From Corinectria fuckeliana (Eukaryota > Ascomycota > Sordariomycetes > Hypocreales > Nectriaceae): a stretch of DNA of 64,000 nucleotides. Under the pieces are notes generated by a model. It did no database searches. It saw only the letters and a list, made by a program, of their open reading frames with translations, and was not told where the DNA came from. A program made the translations under genes and the position numbers. The stretch is from NCBI GenBank assembly GCA_019137255.1, contig WPDH01000361.1, positions 25,911-89,910 on the forward strand, written 5' to 3'. Of the stretch, positions 23,242 through 34,392 are shown in pieces (within the stretch, counting starts at the first letter, position 1; each line of letters opens with the position of its first letter).

Positions 23242-25188
23242 TCACCGACGCTGTAGCTTCTTGGCAACATTGTGTCCCAGAAATTTCTCCATATTCGGCA
23301 CTAGAAATGCCATGCTGAAGAGGATACAGGAGAACGGGATTGTGGTGTAGAAGACCATCTTGAAAGATCCAATGTACGACTCCCTCAAAGCAAGTCCCAC
23401 GGTGTTGGCAATCGCATCCGTGATCCCAGGGACCGCAGAATAGTCGCCGGTGGCAGTCCCCGCCAGGAGCTGCTTGATCGACGACTCGGGAAGGCCGGCT
23501 TGTATGGCTGCGGGGACGACATTTGCTGGGATCTTCCTGGCCAGCTCGTTGTTGAGCACCGAGACGTAAAGTGCCTGAGCGATGGCGCCGCCGAACCCAC
23601 GGATAGATCCGAGGATGCCAGTTGCGAGGCCTATGTCCTGGGCCTCCCAGATCAGAGTGACGCCCGGGAAGGATATGTTCTCGACGAAGCCGATGCTGGT
23701 GCAGGCGACGGTGCCGAGCGCGATGGTTGCAGCCCAGCGGTCGGCCGACAATGTTGTCAAGGAGGTTATAAAGGCAAAGGCGAGGCCAGACGCAACGATT
23801 GCTTGGTACTTCACCTTGGGCATGTAGGAGATGCAGATGCCCGCTATGCTCTGGCCGAGGAGGACACCGCCGCCCACCACAGAGCTCTGCCACCCAACTT
23901 TTGCCACGTCCGATGTGTAGACGGTGGTGATAATGGTGGGCCAGAGAATCGTAAGGGAGTAATAGACCATCGAGCCGACCGTTGCGATGGTGGTAATTGC
24001 GACAAAGCCGATGTTCTTGAACATCCGAGGCGGCATCAACGGCTGCGTCTTGCAGAAGAAGCCCTCTGAATAACAGTCAGTACTTGCCATCTCCCTCGGA
24101 AGAATCGTACTTACCATACACCACAAAGGAAGCAAGCAGCGCAACACCAATGAGCAGAGTACAGAGAGTCTCGGCGCTGCTCCAGGGGTGCTGGGTCCCA
24201 CCCCACGACAAGCCGACGAGGAAGAGCACACAGCCGGAGACGTACAGGAAGATGGCGACGAAATCCAGGTCCTTGGTCATCTGCCACTTGGTCTTGCCGT
24301 TAACGTGGAGCTGGCTGTAGTCCGGAGGATGATAGAAGACCCAGTAGAGCGCAAGCGACATGGCCCCGAGGATATCGCCGAGGAAGTAGCTCCAGCGCCA
24401 CCGGGAGGAGGTATTCTCGAAAAAGGCTCGCGCAACAACGGGACCGAAAACGGCAAAGGGCAGCGACGAGAGGAACACGAGAGACGTGATCGGGCCCCTC
24501 CACTTGTTCGGGACGAGCTCTCCGAGGACGATGCCAAACGACAGCTGGCCGGCCGCGGCAATGCCGTTGCAGACGTTTGCAGCGATGAGCATCTCCACGC
24601 TCTGGGCGCATGAACCGATGATGCAGCCGATGAGGCCGAGGACGGTGCATCCCAGGACCATCCATTTCCGCCCGTACATGTCGGAGAGCCGGCCAAAGAG
24701 CAGGAAGCCGATGGAGCTTCCCATGCTCCACATGGTTGCCACCCAGTTGATGTTCGCCGAAGGGCCGATGTCTTGGTTGATGAGAGCTCTGTGACACGCA
24801 CGGGTTAGGAGGTGGAAGGATGGTACTGATATGTGGTGACAAACAGGGTGTTGGCTGGCAGCACCCAGCCTAGATAGGCACAGATACTCCCAAAACATTG
24901 AGCCTAGATGGAAATAGAGTCAGAGCTACTTATGATGAGATTGGGCGTGGTCGGGACTTGTGGCTGTGAGCATACCGTGACTGTACCGATGAACTGTGGG
25001 CTCAGGAAATAGCCCTTTGGCATCTGATCTAGTTCCCCGCCGACAGCTCTGGCATCCAGATAGTCGATAGTGCCATCGGCATGTACAACCTTTGCAGTCT
25101 GGTGCTCAGTTTTATCGAAGACGCCATCGCCCGCTTCGAGGTGCGAGGCCTGCAGGTTCTTTACCTCGGGACCGGAATCGGGAGACAT
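23242..25188 (-). CDS. MFS transporter, trichothecene efflux pump (TRI12)-type
   Basis: Exons 25188-24976, 24903-24845, 24788-24115 and 24065-23242 sum to 589 residues, with all GT-AG junctions keeping frame. Family-typical blocks are MPKGYFLSPQFIGTVTAQCF, GSICAYLGWVLPANTL, INQDIGPSANINWVATMWSM, GRLSDMYGRKWMVLG (the MFS loop 2-3 motif), VVGGGVLLGQSIAG and GSIRGFGGAIAQALYVSVL. About 14 membrane helices are expected. Relatives export trichothecenes or siderophores by proton antiport at the plasma membrane; this substrate is unknown. I start at MSPDSGPEVK (25188), though upstream in-frame Mets exist at 25248. The stop comes just inside a possible splice donor (CGTCG-GTGAGT), so a short extra exon is conceivable. 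The 3' end faces the ABC transporter, with 162 bp between the stops. Confidence 0.9.
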
Positions 25189-26836
25189 GGTGGTGACTCT
25201 TTGACCGTCTATCACAAGCAACATCGACTCGGTTCCGGGATGAGGCACAAAAAGAAAACGTCGACAATGGGCGGCAGAGGCTCGTCTCTTATGAGTCCTG
25301 GCGGTGGGGAGGGTCGAATATGTTACCCCGGAAAGCGGCCCCCTGTACGTCTCGGGTCAGATTCTGGGGAAGTCAGTGTGGAGGAGAGTGGTGGAGAAGA
25401 AAAACTACGACTCAGTAGAGAGAGAGAGGCAGGGTTTTCCAAAGATTGCGCTTGAGAGCTGGCTGACTGGTGGATGGATGGCGCCAAGCTACGTGAGCAA
25501 TGGGATGGTCTAGACCCAGGTCTGGCTCGATGCACAACTAGAGTTAGAGTGCACAGTACAGTCATAGCGACGGTAAGCACGTGGAGGGGTTATATAAACG
25601 GGATTGGGAGAATCAGCGGGCCGTCGATGTGGGCGTTTGCATTTGGAGTTGGCACCCGGCTTGGCGGCATCTCCGAGACTACGTTGAACTCGTGGCAAGC
25701 GGCCATGCAAGAAGGTCTAGAACTCGCCCTAACAACGGTACTTCCCGGCGAACTAGACTGACGACGTCACCGGCGATAGCTGAATGGTTGTGCCTTCTAT
25801 AAGCTAGTTGAATGCATCCGACCGGCTCAAACAATGGGAGATAGCTAGGTAGGGAGCAAGGAAAACCATTTCCGCCCCTTATATTCCATCCCTTTCCCCG
25901 CGTCCTAGGAAGCGCCAAAACGAGTTCGATAAGTGATAACCAGTCTAGCTGACCAACGCAGGTCAATTCAACAGGTTTGGGTAGCTGGTTGTCTGCGCGT
26001 CTCAATTTGGCGACGACAGGTCTTATTAACATTCAGAGCCTCGCTTCCATGCATGTTGCTACAGTTGGTTCCTCTGTCTGAAGAAAAAAGGGCCGAAGTG
26101 CGAGCTCGCATCCGCCTCCTTCACCGAGAGCTTAGATATTAGTTCATACTTTACGAGGCGCCCCAGCTGTAGGACAGTCTTAATTTCGATCACCTACAAG
26201 CCAAACCATTGTTTTATTCGTGAGGGAATGGATGACCATTTCCAGACATCCTGGGCCTAGCTAGAACAGCCCATTTACACCCTCAGCTTTTGCAGATGCG
26301 AGGTAGAACCCACGGCCATACACTATCCAAGCGTCGCATTATCGCAGCTACTATTGGGATTGCAATGACTTGCTCATGTCAGGTGTTGTGAACGATTGAG
26401 AGAGATTAGACGGCTGCAGGAAACAAACTAGAGGAAGTCGTCTCAGGAGGAGAATACCCGGATAACTATGCCCATATTCTGTGGATCGTCTCCCTTGACG
26501 ATAATGATGAGTGAGCACCGTTGACCTAATTAGATCATGGATTTGCTATCTCCATACCGGCCCGGCAGTGCTGTACAACCAAGGCCTAGGGTTTATTGCA
26601 CGAAGATCATCTACCACTTATGGAGAGCCATTAGAAGTAATGCAGGTAACCCCTACTTACACCTTCAAATGCTTACCTTAGCCTCGTACGGCAAGGACCT
26701 GAGACGATTCAATGTAAAAACAGAGCTGTTTGGGACGCCATGAATATTTCAAGACCTCAACGTAAAGTATAAAAAAGATCTTTTATGATTTTAATATACA
26801 AGAGCACGAACAATATCCTAGAATCACAACTTATAC
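25189..26836. other. Intergenic stretch
   Basis: About 1.6 kb with scattered small ORFs and no recognisable family. It contains the promoter of the TRI12-type pump on its left and the 3' flank of the next gene on its right. Confidence 0.55.
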
Positions 26837-28374
26837 TTAGTACCACCTGCTCACTCTAGCATATTCGTAAGCTTCCTCAGTAAACGCACCCCACGACTCA
26901 GGACTCTTCTTTGGGTTGTCCGACACTTTGAACCCCTGAAATTCAACGTTCCTGCTGAGATGGGGGAAGTAGTAAGCCAAGCCTTCAAACTTGCCACATT
27001 TGTCACCCAGGAAATCGAGATGTCCGGACTCTGGATCGGGAAAGATTTCGCCCTCGCCAGTCTCGCGGCCTACCATCCTGTAATAGACACGACGAGCCAG
27101 TGAGGGCGACAGCTTGCGCTTCTTCGCGTCGGGGCCAGTGCATTGGTCCGGGGCGATCCTCTTGTCCTTCTTGTGAAAGTCGGAATTGTCCGAATCATGC
27201 TCGTCGTTTACAGAACCTTCAGGTTCTGAGGCTTCGTCGGATTGTACAGGGGCCATGGCATCCAGCTTCTCTTCTGAAAGGCTCAGGAGCATCGTCCCCT
27301 CTATGATGCCAAGGTGGTAAGCCGCAATCAATGTTTCGCCTTCGCCGCTGCGGATGTCCAGAGTAAGCTCTCCAGGATGGACATGGTCCCAGCCATCTGT
27401 GACAGCGATGCATTGTATAATGTAAGACCCGCAACATCGCTCAAGGCTGAAGGGCTGCGACGACGCTTTCTTGGCAGCACTGCCTTGCTTGCTTTTCGAT
27501 GAGCTGCCCTGGCCTGACTTGGCCATGTATTGCCGATGGGCTTCCAGCTCATTTTCCCACCTGGCACGGTCTTGCTTCTTCCGCGCCTCGGCAGCTTCCT
27601 CCCTGAAAGATGTAGCCAAGGATCCCACCGCGTCAAGATCCCATCCGATGCAAACGGGGCTGTTTGCAGCATACCCACCACTTCTGGTGTGTAGGCCAGG
27701 GATTTCCCGTGCCTTTCCGTTAAGCTTCCATGCATCCCCGGGCTCATATAAGACAAGCACTTCCGTTGTCTTGCTTTCGTCAGGCTGCCCATCGGTCAGG
27801 AAGTAGTAGTCCATGAACCGGTCGAGGTCGCAAGCCGCTCTCTCACTAGCTGTGGTGCACTTCGCAAACTTTTCATCGCCCTTTCGCCGCTCCTCTGCGT
27901 TGTAGGCGGCGACTTCGTTTTTCCATGCGCTGTGCAGAGGCTCGTAGTCGCTGCGCATCGATTGCTCCAGGGCAATTACGGATGCCGGGACTCGACTACA
28001 CTGAAAAGAAGAGGCTCAGCACGAGAATTGAGACGTACAACACTCCGGAGGTCATCATCATATGCACTCACCTTGCCCTGGTTGACCGCGCCCTCAAGCA
28101 AGCTGCGAAGCTGGGCCACAGTGGCAGTGGCAGGGAACTTGATTCCGTAGTGCCGCAATTGTCCAGCGAAGAAGGGCTTTTTGAACAAGCTATGCGCAGA
28201 GTCTTTAGCTGCTTTCTGATCCCGCTTCAGCCGGAGGCTCTCGGGTTTGAACAGCTCTTTCAAGCGTGCGCCTTCGACTCGGGCAACACCTGCGACCGTG
28301 AAGTTGTCGTGGACGATTTGGAAGCCGACCCGCTTGAGAACCGGTGGCTTCGGGCCGCCCTTTTGGCCCGCCAT
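26837..28374 (-). CDS. Unrecognised 488-residue protein
   Basis: Two exons (28374-28072 and 28000-26837) joined by a GTGAGT...TTTTCAG intron of 71 bp give 488 residues. I do not recognise the family. The first 100 residues are basic and include FKPESLRLKRDQKAAKDSAHS and a small helical stretch AQLRSLLEGAVNQGK that could be SAP-like. The middle is charged and low-complexity (SGQGSSSKSKQGSAAKKASS). A folded-looking region follows (LERCCGSYIIQCIAVTDGW, LTLDIRSGEGETLIAAYHLG). An acidic Ser/Asp stretch comes next, and the C-terminus is rich in aromatic residues. There is no signal peptide or membrane helix. The composition suggests a nuclear or cytosolic protein, but that is inference only. Confidence 0.75.
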
Positions 28375-28789
28375 ATCGTGCACTAAATTTCCAGCAAGGC
28401 GTTACCTGGCGGGTACTTGTGAATCGTCTTAAAGAGAGGTGGTTCATGGAATTCGTGTTGTGACGCGTTTAAGCGTGAGCTTGATCTACCCCTGTTTTAA
28501 TTTCGCTTCTCGTTGATCAGAAGCAGCATCGAAGCGGTCTAAAGATTATCCGACACCTTGTGACAACTGCGTCTGAAGACTGAAAGAAGATATTCAAGGT
28601 GTTTTTCCTCTATTACTTGTTTCTTCGAGGAATCGAGCTTAGACAGAATGAGACTATGCGTTTCAAAAGCTACACATGTTTGACCTGGACCGAATAACTA
28701 GAATGTTGCAAACGACTATCAACATATTTCTCTATTCCGACCGTATCTAAAATAAGTCTATCCTTCTATGTGAACCCCCAGATGTCACC
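28375..28789. other. Intergenic stretch
   Basis: About 415 bp between two minus-strand genes; nothing is recognised. Confidence 0.6.
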
Positions 28790-30616
28790 TTATCCAGCAC
28801 AGTACGGGCTCTTCTTCCGAATCCACTCGCCCCATTTCCAAAGCACCACAGGCGCCAACAGGCACAGCGCCATGGCAGTCCCCGCCAGAACGGCGTTTCC
28901 CCATGCGATACCAAGAGCCTCGTACATGTCAGGGGCAAAGAGTGGGAAGCTGAACCCTGCCATGGTGCGCACGAATGCCGCGGCGCCGGTGGCGCTGGCT
29001 GCGTACCGCTCGTATGAGTCAACTATGTAAGTCTGGGCGCATTGGAACGAGAGAATCAAGCCTGCCGCGAAGATGCCGGCCCCTACGTTGGGGACCATCC
29101 AGTGAAGCTGGAGGTGCGCTGATACTCCGTACAGCACCAGACCCGCTGGTGTGATCAATGCAGTCGGAAACATTAGAGGAACCCGGAATTCAGGTCGTCC
29201 GGGATGGGAATAGTGTAATTTGAGTGAAGCGTAAACCTGAAGAATTTCCACTGAGTCAACACGACCTGTTATACGGTGCATGGGTAAATACCTTGTCTAT
29301 CATGGGGCCGGATAATTGAAGTCCCAGCACAAACCCGACTCCGAGCGACAGGTAGTTGAGACTTGCTCGGCCAGGCTCTTGGCCGTATTGCTCCTCCCAA
29401 ACAAGCGGAAATGAAGCCAAGCTGTGAAGTGTTAGCAGTAGACACCTTTCAGGAGGAATCGTACATACACCAAGTACATAATCCCATACAGATAACCGCG
29501 GTATAGTGCAGTGATCTGTATCGCTGGCTGTGTGAAGAGCATGACGAAAGGGCGTTTCAAGTTCGTTCCTAGAGCCCGAGCAAAAGTTTGATCGGGCCGC
29601 TCGTATGCGGTGTGCAAGGACATATTCCCCGTTTCTTTTCGAAGCTTCTTGGCTTTGACTTTGAGGATTTTGGGAGAGTACGTCTCTTGCAGGAATAGGA
29701 ACGCGAGAATTTGTACAAGAGCATCAGCGCCGGAGACGATCCAGAAGATCCAACGCCAGTTCATGTACTGGGTCAGGTAACCCCCAGCTGCGTTTCATTA
29801 GTTGGTGTCTCAACCTCGAACGGTAGACGTACCGATAGGCCCGATAGCAGGGCCGAGGAAAGGCGCAAGGCTGTAGATAGCTGTGGCCGTCCCTCGCTCT
29901 TCGGCTTTCCAGCAGTCGCTCAAAACACCGCCGCCAAGCTGATGGTCGAGTGACGTTAGAAAGGTGTATCTTTGGCGATTGACAAAGGGCTGGGTCAGTT
30001 GGGCATCTTACCGCTTGTGGAGCACTCCCTCCTAGTCCACTCAAGAACCGGAACACAAGGATCTGTTCCTTGCTTTTAGAAAAGCCGCAAACGGTATTGA
30101 AGACGAGGTAGAACATGTTGGCGGATTGGAGCACAACCACGCGCCCGTACATCTCGGACAACGGTCCTAGGATGAATGGTCCGATGGCGTATGCGAGGAG
30201 GAAGATGGACATGATGAGGTAGGTCTCGAATTCTGACGTGATGTTGAACTCGTCGGCAAGGTCGGGTAGGGCGGGCGCCAGCATGGTGGAGGAGACGGGA
30301 GATATGAAGGTGAAGCAGGAGACGAGCACGGTCGACACCCATTTCTCGTTGCGGCTCCAGTTGTGGGGGTTCATTGGGTCTTTCGGGCCGTCCCAGGTAA
30401 CCTAGTTGAGAAGAGTAGTTAGCTTCCCGATGGGATTGTGGTGCGAGGGCAAGGAAGTACCAGATTTGGGTCTTCTTCAGTGAGTCCCAGCAGCGCATCT
30501 GGGTCTGGGCTTTCCAAGTCCTGGTCGGAGTGGTCGGGGTCTCGACCTGGCCCGGATCGACGCGTGCTGTCCGGGATCTCGATAAGCGAGGGCACCGGTG
30601 TCGGAGTTTTCGCCAT
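28790..30616 (-). CDS. MFS transporter, DHA1 (drug:H+ antiporter-1) type
   Basis: Six exons (30616-30461, 30401-30012, 29938-29833, 29787-29469, 29421-29292, 29236-28790) sum to exactly 516 codons, 515 residues. The cytosolic N-terminus is followed by WDGPKDPMNPHNWS, the standard opening of fungal DHA1 polyamine/drug pumps, then FISPVSSTMLAPALPDLADEF. Further blocks are LGPLSEMYGRVVVL, FRFLSGLGGSAPQA joined to LGGGVLSDCW, YSLAPFLGPAIGPI joined to AGGYLTQYMNWRWIFWI, and LFLQETYSPKIL. The C-terminal half keeps AQTYIVDSYERYAASATGAA. Twelve membrane helices are expected. The substrate cannot be read from sequence; relatives export polyamines, fungicides or secondary metabolites. The gene belongs to an efflux-rich neighbourhood. 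Confidence 0.92.
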
Positions 30617-32148
30617 CGCTAGTAGAGTGTAGTTGTGGATGCGATGTAACGTGTAACGGCAGATGCGTGCCTTGGTGGAACGAGTGAACAGGAGCCAAGA
30701 GAGAACGGCTTGGGACAATGATGCTGTGAGCGAATGGATGGGATGCCCGCTACTGGAGGTGAGTGTCCAGATGAAGAGATATTCAGGGCCTCATTTATCA
30801 TCTTTGGCCGAGTGGAACCTGAACCAAGACATCGGAGACAATAATGGCATCTTGCCATGGCCCCGTGGCTGAGGTTCCAAGCCAGTAGATTTGCGCACAA
30901 GGTGACGACGCATCACGCATGTAGCCTCGATTAACGCCGAAAACGTCGTCCGCAGTACTCTACATTGTCTGTGGATAATTGTGGCAGGGCTTCCTCTACA
31001 CCGCCTGATGCTCTCAACGGCGACGATCCGCCAACCCGTCACTATGTCAGTCTCGAGATGGTAGCGAAGCACGTGTAGGTACAAGGCCAGGAAGACCCCC
31101 AGTCCGTTCCCCGAGATCGACAAGACCGTCCCGTATTGAGCGGCCCTGCAAGGAGGTGCTTGGCTCCCATCGGGGCGATGTTTGAGATAAACCGGGGGAG
31201 TCCTCGTCAGGGCCGTGGCTGAAGCCATCCGCCTAAGCCTCCGTCACCGCAAGCCCATCCCAGCGTGCCTCGTACATCAGGTCGCCAAGAAGAATAAGGT
31301 TAAAAATAAAGCTGATGCAGTCTAGCAGGCATTCTATTCCGACCCGCTTCAGCCCTCGTCTGTTTCTAATTGCGAGAGCCTTGTGCTTTGTGTCGCGTGT
31401 GCAGCTCTGATAGGCGGCGTTGAACTTATCTCAATTGCCAAGCATTTTCCGGGTGGCTATGGCCCCGGACACGATAAAGCAGACCCTGGATATGGCCGTG
31501 TGTCCTTGATCTCAACCTTTGAACTTGGCTGCTGGACCTGGCATTAGTATCTTGTGGAAAAAGATGCAACACTCGGCATGACGCGGCCTGAGGTTTCCTC
31601 CGCGGCTGAGGTTTCCTCCGCGGCTGAGGTTTCCTCCGCGGCAATCGCCTGTCGTGCCATGTGTAAGGATTCCAGAAACGGCGCCAGAAGGCCCGGCAGT
31701 CGGCGAACTGAATGGTGGCATACGACGTGTTGCTATTCCTGCAAGGTAGCGCCTCGGCCTGATACAGCGCCTCCTCTTGGCAGCTGGACAGAACAGGAGA
31801 GGCTGAGTTTCAGATGGACGAGTGTGAGGCCATCGACACCGAGTTTACAGCGTAGAAGTTTGGTCAGAACAAGAAAAGAACCCTTGGATAGGATATAGCG
31901 AGGAATGACGCGGTCTACTTGAGGTTGCAAAACCAGTCAGTTTGCGTAACCTTTGTTTTATAATAAATAGGAGAGAAACCCCATATGCTCCCCAAGTGCA
32001 CTTGCTAATCTCATCACTCTCAACCTATCTTTCGCTTCTTGTCTCGTCTTCCAAAGCCGGCATTGCATCCGCTACAACAAACATTTTGCACTACGATCGC
32101 TCGAACTCGGCTGTTACCTTCGTTCCAGAAGCCACTATAACCTTGAAC
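30617..32148. other. Intergenic stretch with a small tandem repeat
   Basis: About 1.5 kb between divergent genes. It contains an 18 bp tandem repeat (31583-31642). The 145-codon minus-strand ORF at 30791-31228 lacks family features. The glycerate kinase frame is open upstream of its start from 31942, which I treat as leader. Confidence 0.55.
31583..31642. repeat. 18 bp tandem repeat, three copies
   Basis: The unit GGCTGAGGTTTCCTCCGC is repeated three times in a row. The first copy has one change (GGCC for GGCT) and the last runs into unique sequence. It lies in the region upstream of glycerate kinase. Confidence 0.85.
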
Positions 32149-33348
32149 ATGGCCATTCAGGTTGACGAACTTAGCATGAGGATCCTGATCTGTCCCTCCG
32201 GCTTCAAAGGCAGCCTAGACCCGGGGACAGCGGCCGACTGTATCGAGGCCGGCATTCTAGCCGTCGAACCTCGTGCTGTGGTTCGCAAAGTACCCCTCGT
32301 CGACGGAGGCGAGGGCTTCACGCGCGCCCTCGTTGCTTCGACACAAGGAACCATCCACCATGTTCCCGTCATGGGCCCCGTGGGCGACCCAACAGACTCC
32401 TTCTTCGGCATCCTCGGCTGCAGTCCTGGCGACCCATGCACTGCTGTTATCGAGATGGCGGCTGCCGCAGGACTCAGCTTGGTGCCCTCTGACCGACGCT
32501 CCCCGGGCTGTACCACGACCTTTGGCGTGGGCGAGCTTATACTCGCCGCTCTCGATGCTGGCGCGAATCGAATATTGATTGGCTGCGGGGATTCGGGGAC
32601 GTGTGATGGCGGCGCAGGAATGCTTCAGGCATTGGGCGCCCGACTTCTCGATGGCAACGGAATATCCCTTCCTGCAGCTGGAGGCGGGGACTCGCTTCTG
32701 AATCTTGCCTCCATTGACCTGTCTTGCGTCGACGACCGCGTCAGGAAGACAGACATCGACGTCGCCGTGAACTGGCACAACGTCCTCTGCGGCGCCGACG
32801 GCGTTGCCAACATCTTCGGCCCGCAGAAGGGAGCGACTCCGGAGCAGACGCAGTTACTCTCGCTCGCCATGGAAACGTTTGCTGAAGTCTCTAGCCGGAT
32901 ACTCGGTGACGATGGAGTCCGGCTTAACCCAGGGGGTGGTGCGTCTGGCGGCCTCGGCACAGGTCTTCGCTTGGTCGGAGCACGACTGCAGCCCCGGTAC
33001 GAGATGGTGATGCAGTACGTCAACTTGGTGGGCATTTTCGACGACTGCGACCTTGTCTTGACGGCCGAGGGTGGCATCGACGACCAAACACCCCGAGGCA
33101 AGATCCCGGCCGAAGTGGCCCGGCTGGCGAAGAAGCACAACTTGCCGGTGATTGCTATCGCGGGGACCATCGGCCCTGGCGCGAGAGTCAACTACGACAT
33201 TGGGATTGATGCGTTCACGTGTATCATCCAGCGACCGATGACGCTGGACGATGCTGTTGGCGAGGCGGAGAGGATGACCAAGGAGAGTGCGGAATCTGTA
33301 ATGAGAATGGTAGAAGTGGGACGGATGCTTGGGAAACGCCGCTGGTGA
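32149..33348 (+). CDS. Glycerate kinase (GlxK/GarK family)
   Basis: This single exon encodes 399 residues, the usual length for this kinase. It phosphorylates D-glycerate with ATP to a phosphoglycerate and links glycerate metabolism to glycolysis. Family blocks are MRILICPSGFKGSLDPGTAA near the N-terminus, VPLVDGGEGFTRALV, IEMAAAAGLSLVP, TTTFGVGELILAAL, IGCGDSGTCDGGAGMLQALG, VLCGADGVANIFGPQKGATP, GGGASGGLGTGL and LVLTAEGGIDDQTPRGKIP. In the Gly-rich loop a Cys stands where relatives usually have Asn (recalled TNDGG consensus). I chose ATG 32149 (MAIQVDEL); 32176 is an alternative. It is probably cytosolic. Bacterial-like kinases of this family occur widely in ascomycetes. Confidence 0.93.
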   Translation: MAIQVDELSMRILICPSGFKGSLDPGTAADCIEAGILAVEPRAVVRKVPLVDGGEGFTRALVASTQGTIHHVPVMGPVGDPTDSFFGILGCSPGDPCTAVIEMAAAAGLSLVPSDRRSPGCTTTFGVGELILAALDAGANRILIGCGDSGTCDGGAGMLQALGARLLDGNGISLPAAGGGDSLLNLASIDLSCVDDRVRKTDIDVAVNWHNVLCGADGVANIFGPQKGATPEQTQLLSLAMETFAEVSSRILGDDGVRLNPGGGASGGLGTGLRLVGARLQPRYEMVMQYVNLVGIFDDCDLVLTAEGGIDDQTPRGKIPAEVARLAKKHNLPVIAIAGTIGPGARVNYDIGIDAFTCIIQRPMTLDDAVGEAERMTKESAESVMRMVEVGRMLGKRRW

Positions 33349-34392
33349 TATATGTTGAAACGAGTTATGTAGAATTAATCTGATTACGTTTGACATCGAT
33401 GAAACGTTGCTTCATCTTGCCAACACCTAGTTGTCACATGCATTTGGTATTGGAGAGCTGAGATCGAAATCAAGAGCAGATCCGAGTGCAGGCCTCCTTC
33501 CACGAAACCCGGGTCTCTATTTCGAGCCTCGATCTGAATACGTCGTTCTGGTTGCCGGAACCGCAGGCCGGGCTACAATGGTAAGGGAATCGATGCAGAT
33601 GAGAAAAAGGAGGTTGTGATCATTTCAGCTTGAATCTAGCTGTAGCCATAGGCTTGGTACCAAAGATAACCCGGTGGATATGAGGCTATGTGGGTATACA
33701 TCTCCCCGGTTCAGCAGTTAAGAATCCTGGTTCAGTGTCATATGAGCGCTCTAAAAGCTTTTGCCGTAGTCTGGAAAACTGTAAGTTTAGATTTCGTTGC
33801 CATGCAGCGAGGCTACCCAGTATGCTATGACAATCCCTCTGTTAGCCAGACATAGCCGTGAACGGGCAGCTATGGAAGACTGACCTTAGGATCTCCGACT
33901 AAAGAGTTCAGTCAACTTTTATGGTATATATCAAGTCTAAAAAGAAGCCTTGTGAAGACAAAACAAAATAGACGGGTGTGCCTTCCGCATGGGCTTTAAC
34001 AAGACCAAGTTAAGGGACTCAGATCTTAGCGCAGTCTTAGCGATACAGGTACGACTAGGTACGCATTGTCAGTTACGAGTCTTCTGGCAAGTCCTGGGAT
34101 AGGGGACTGCAAGTTATTTAAGTAGGTCTTCAAGCTGAGCCTTCTAAGCGGGAAGTACTCATTTTAGGCAAGGGGTCAGAGCAGACTAATGCCCCCAGCA
34201 CAACCGGATATTACTAACAATTTAACGAAACGTTTATTCATGTTACTGTTGGAGCTACTGAGGCTATACATTAAAATCTATCCATGTATTATACAATCCA
34301 AGTCATTAAGGTCGGTCCTGTGTCGTAATCACTACAAGAGCGCAGACGCACTGTCCCTTTACGGGCAGGCATACTCTGGCTCTCAAACTCTC
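33349..34392. other. Intergenic stretch
   Basis: About 1 kb between two convergent genes, mildly AT-rich from 33600. No gene, RNA or repeat is recognised. Confidence 0.6.

Noticed and set aside
30791..31228. 145-codon minus-strand ORF upstream of the DHA1 pump
   Set aside because: No recognisable motif, odd composition, and no support for expression.
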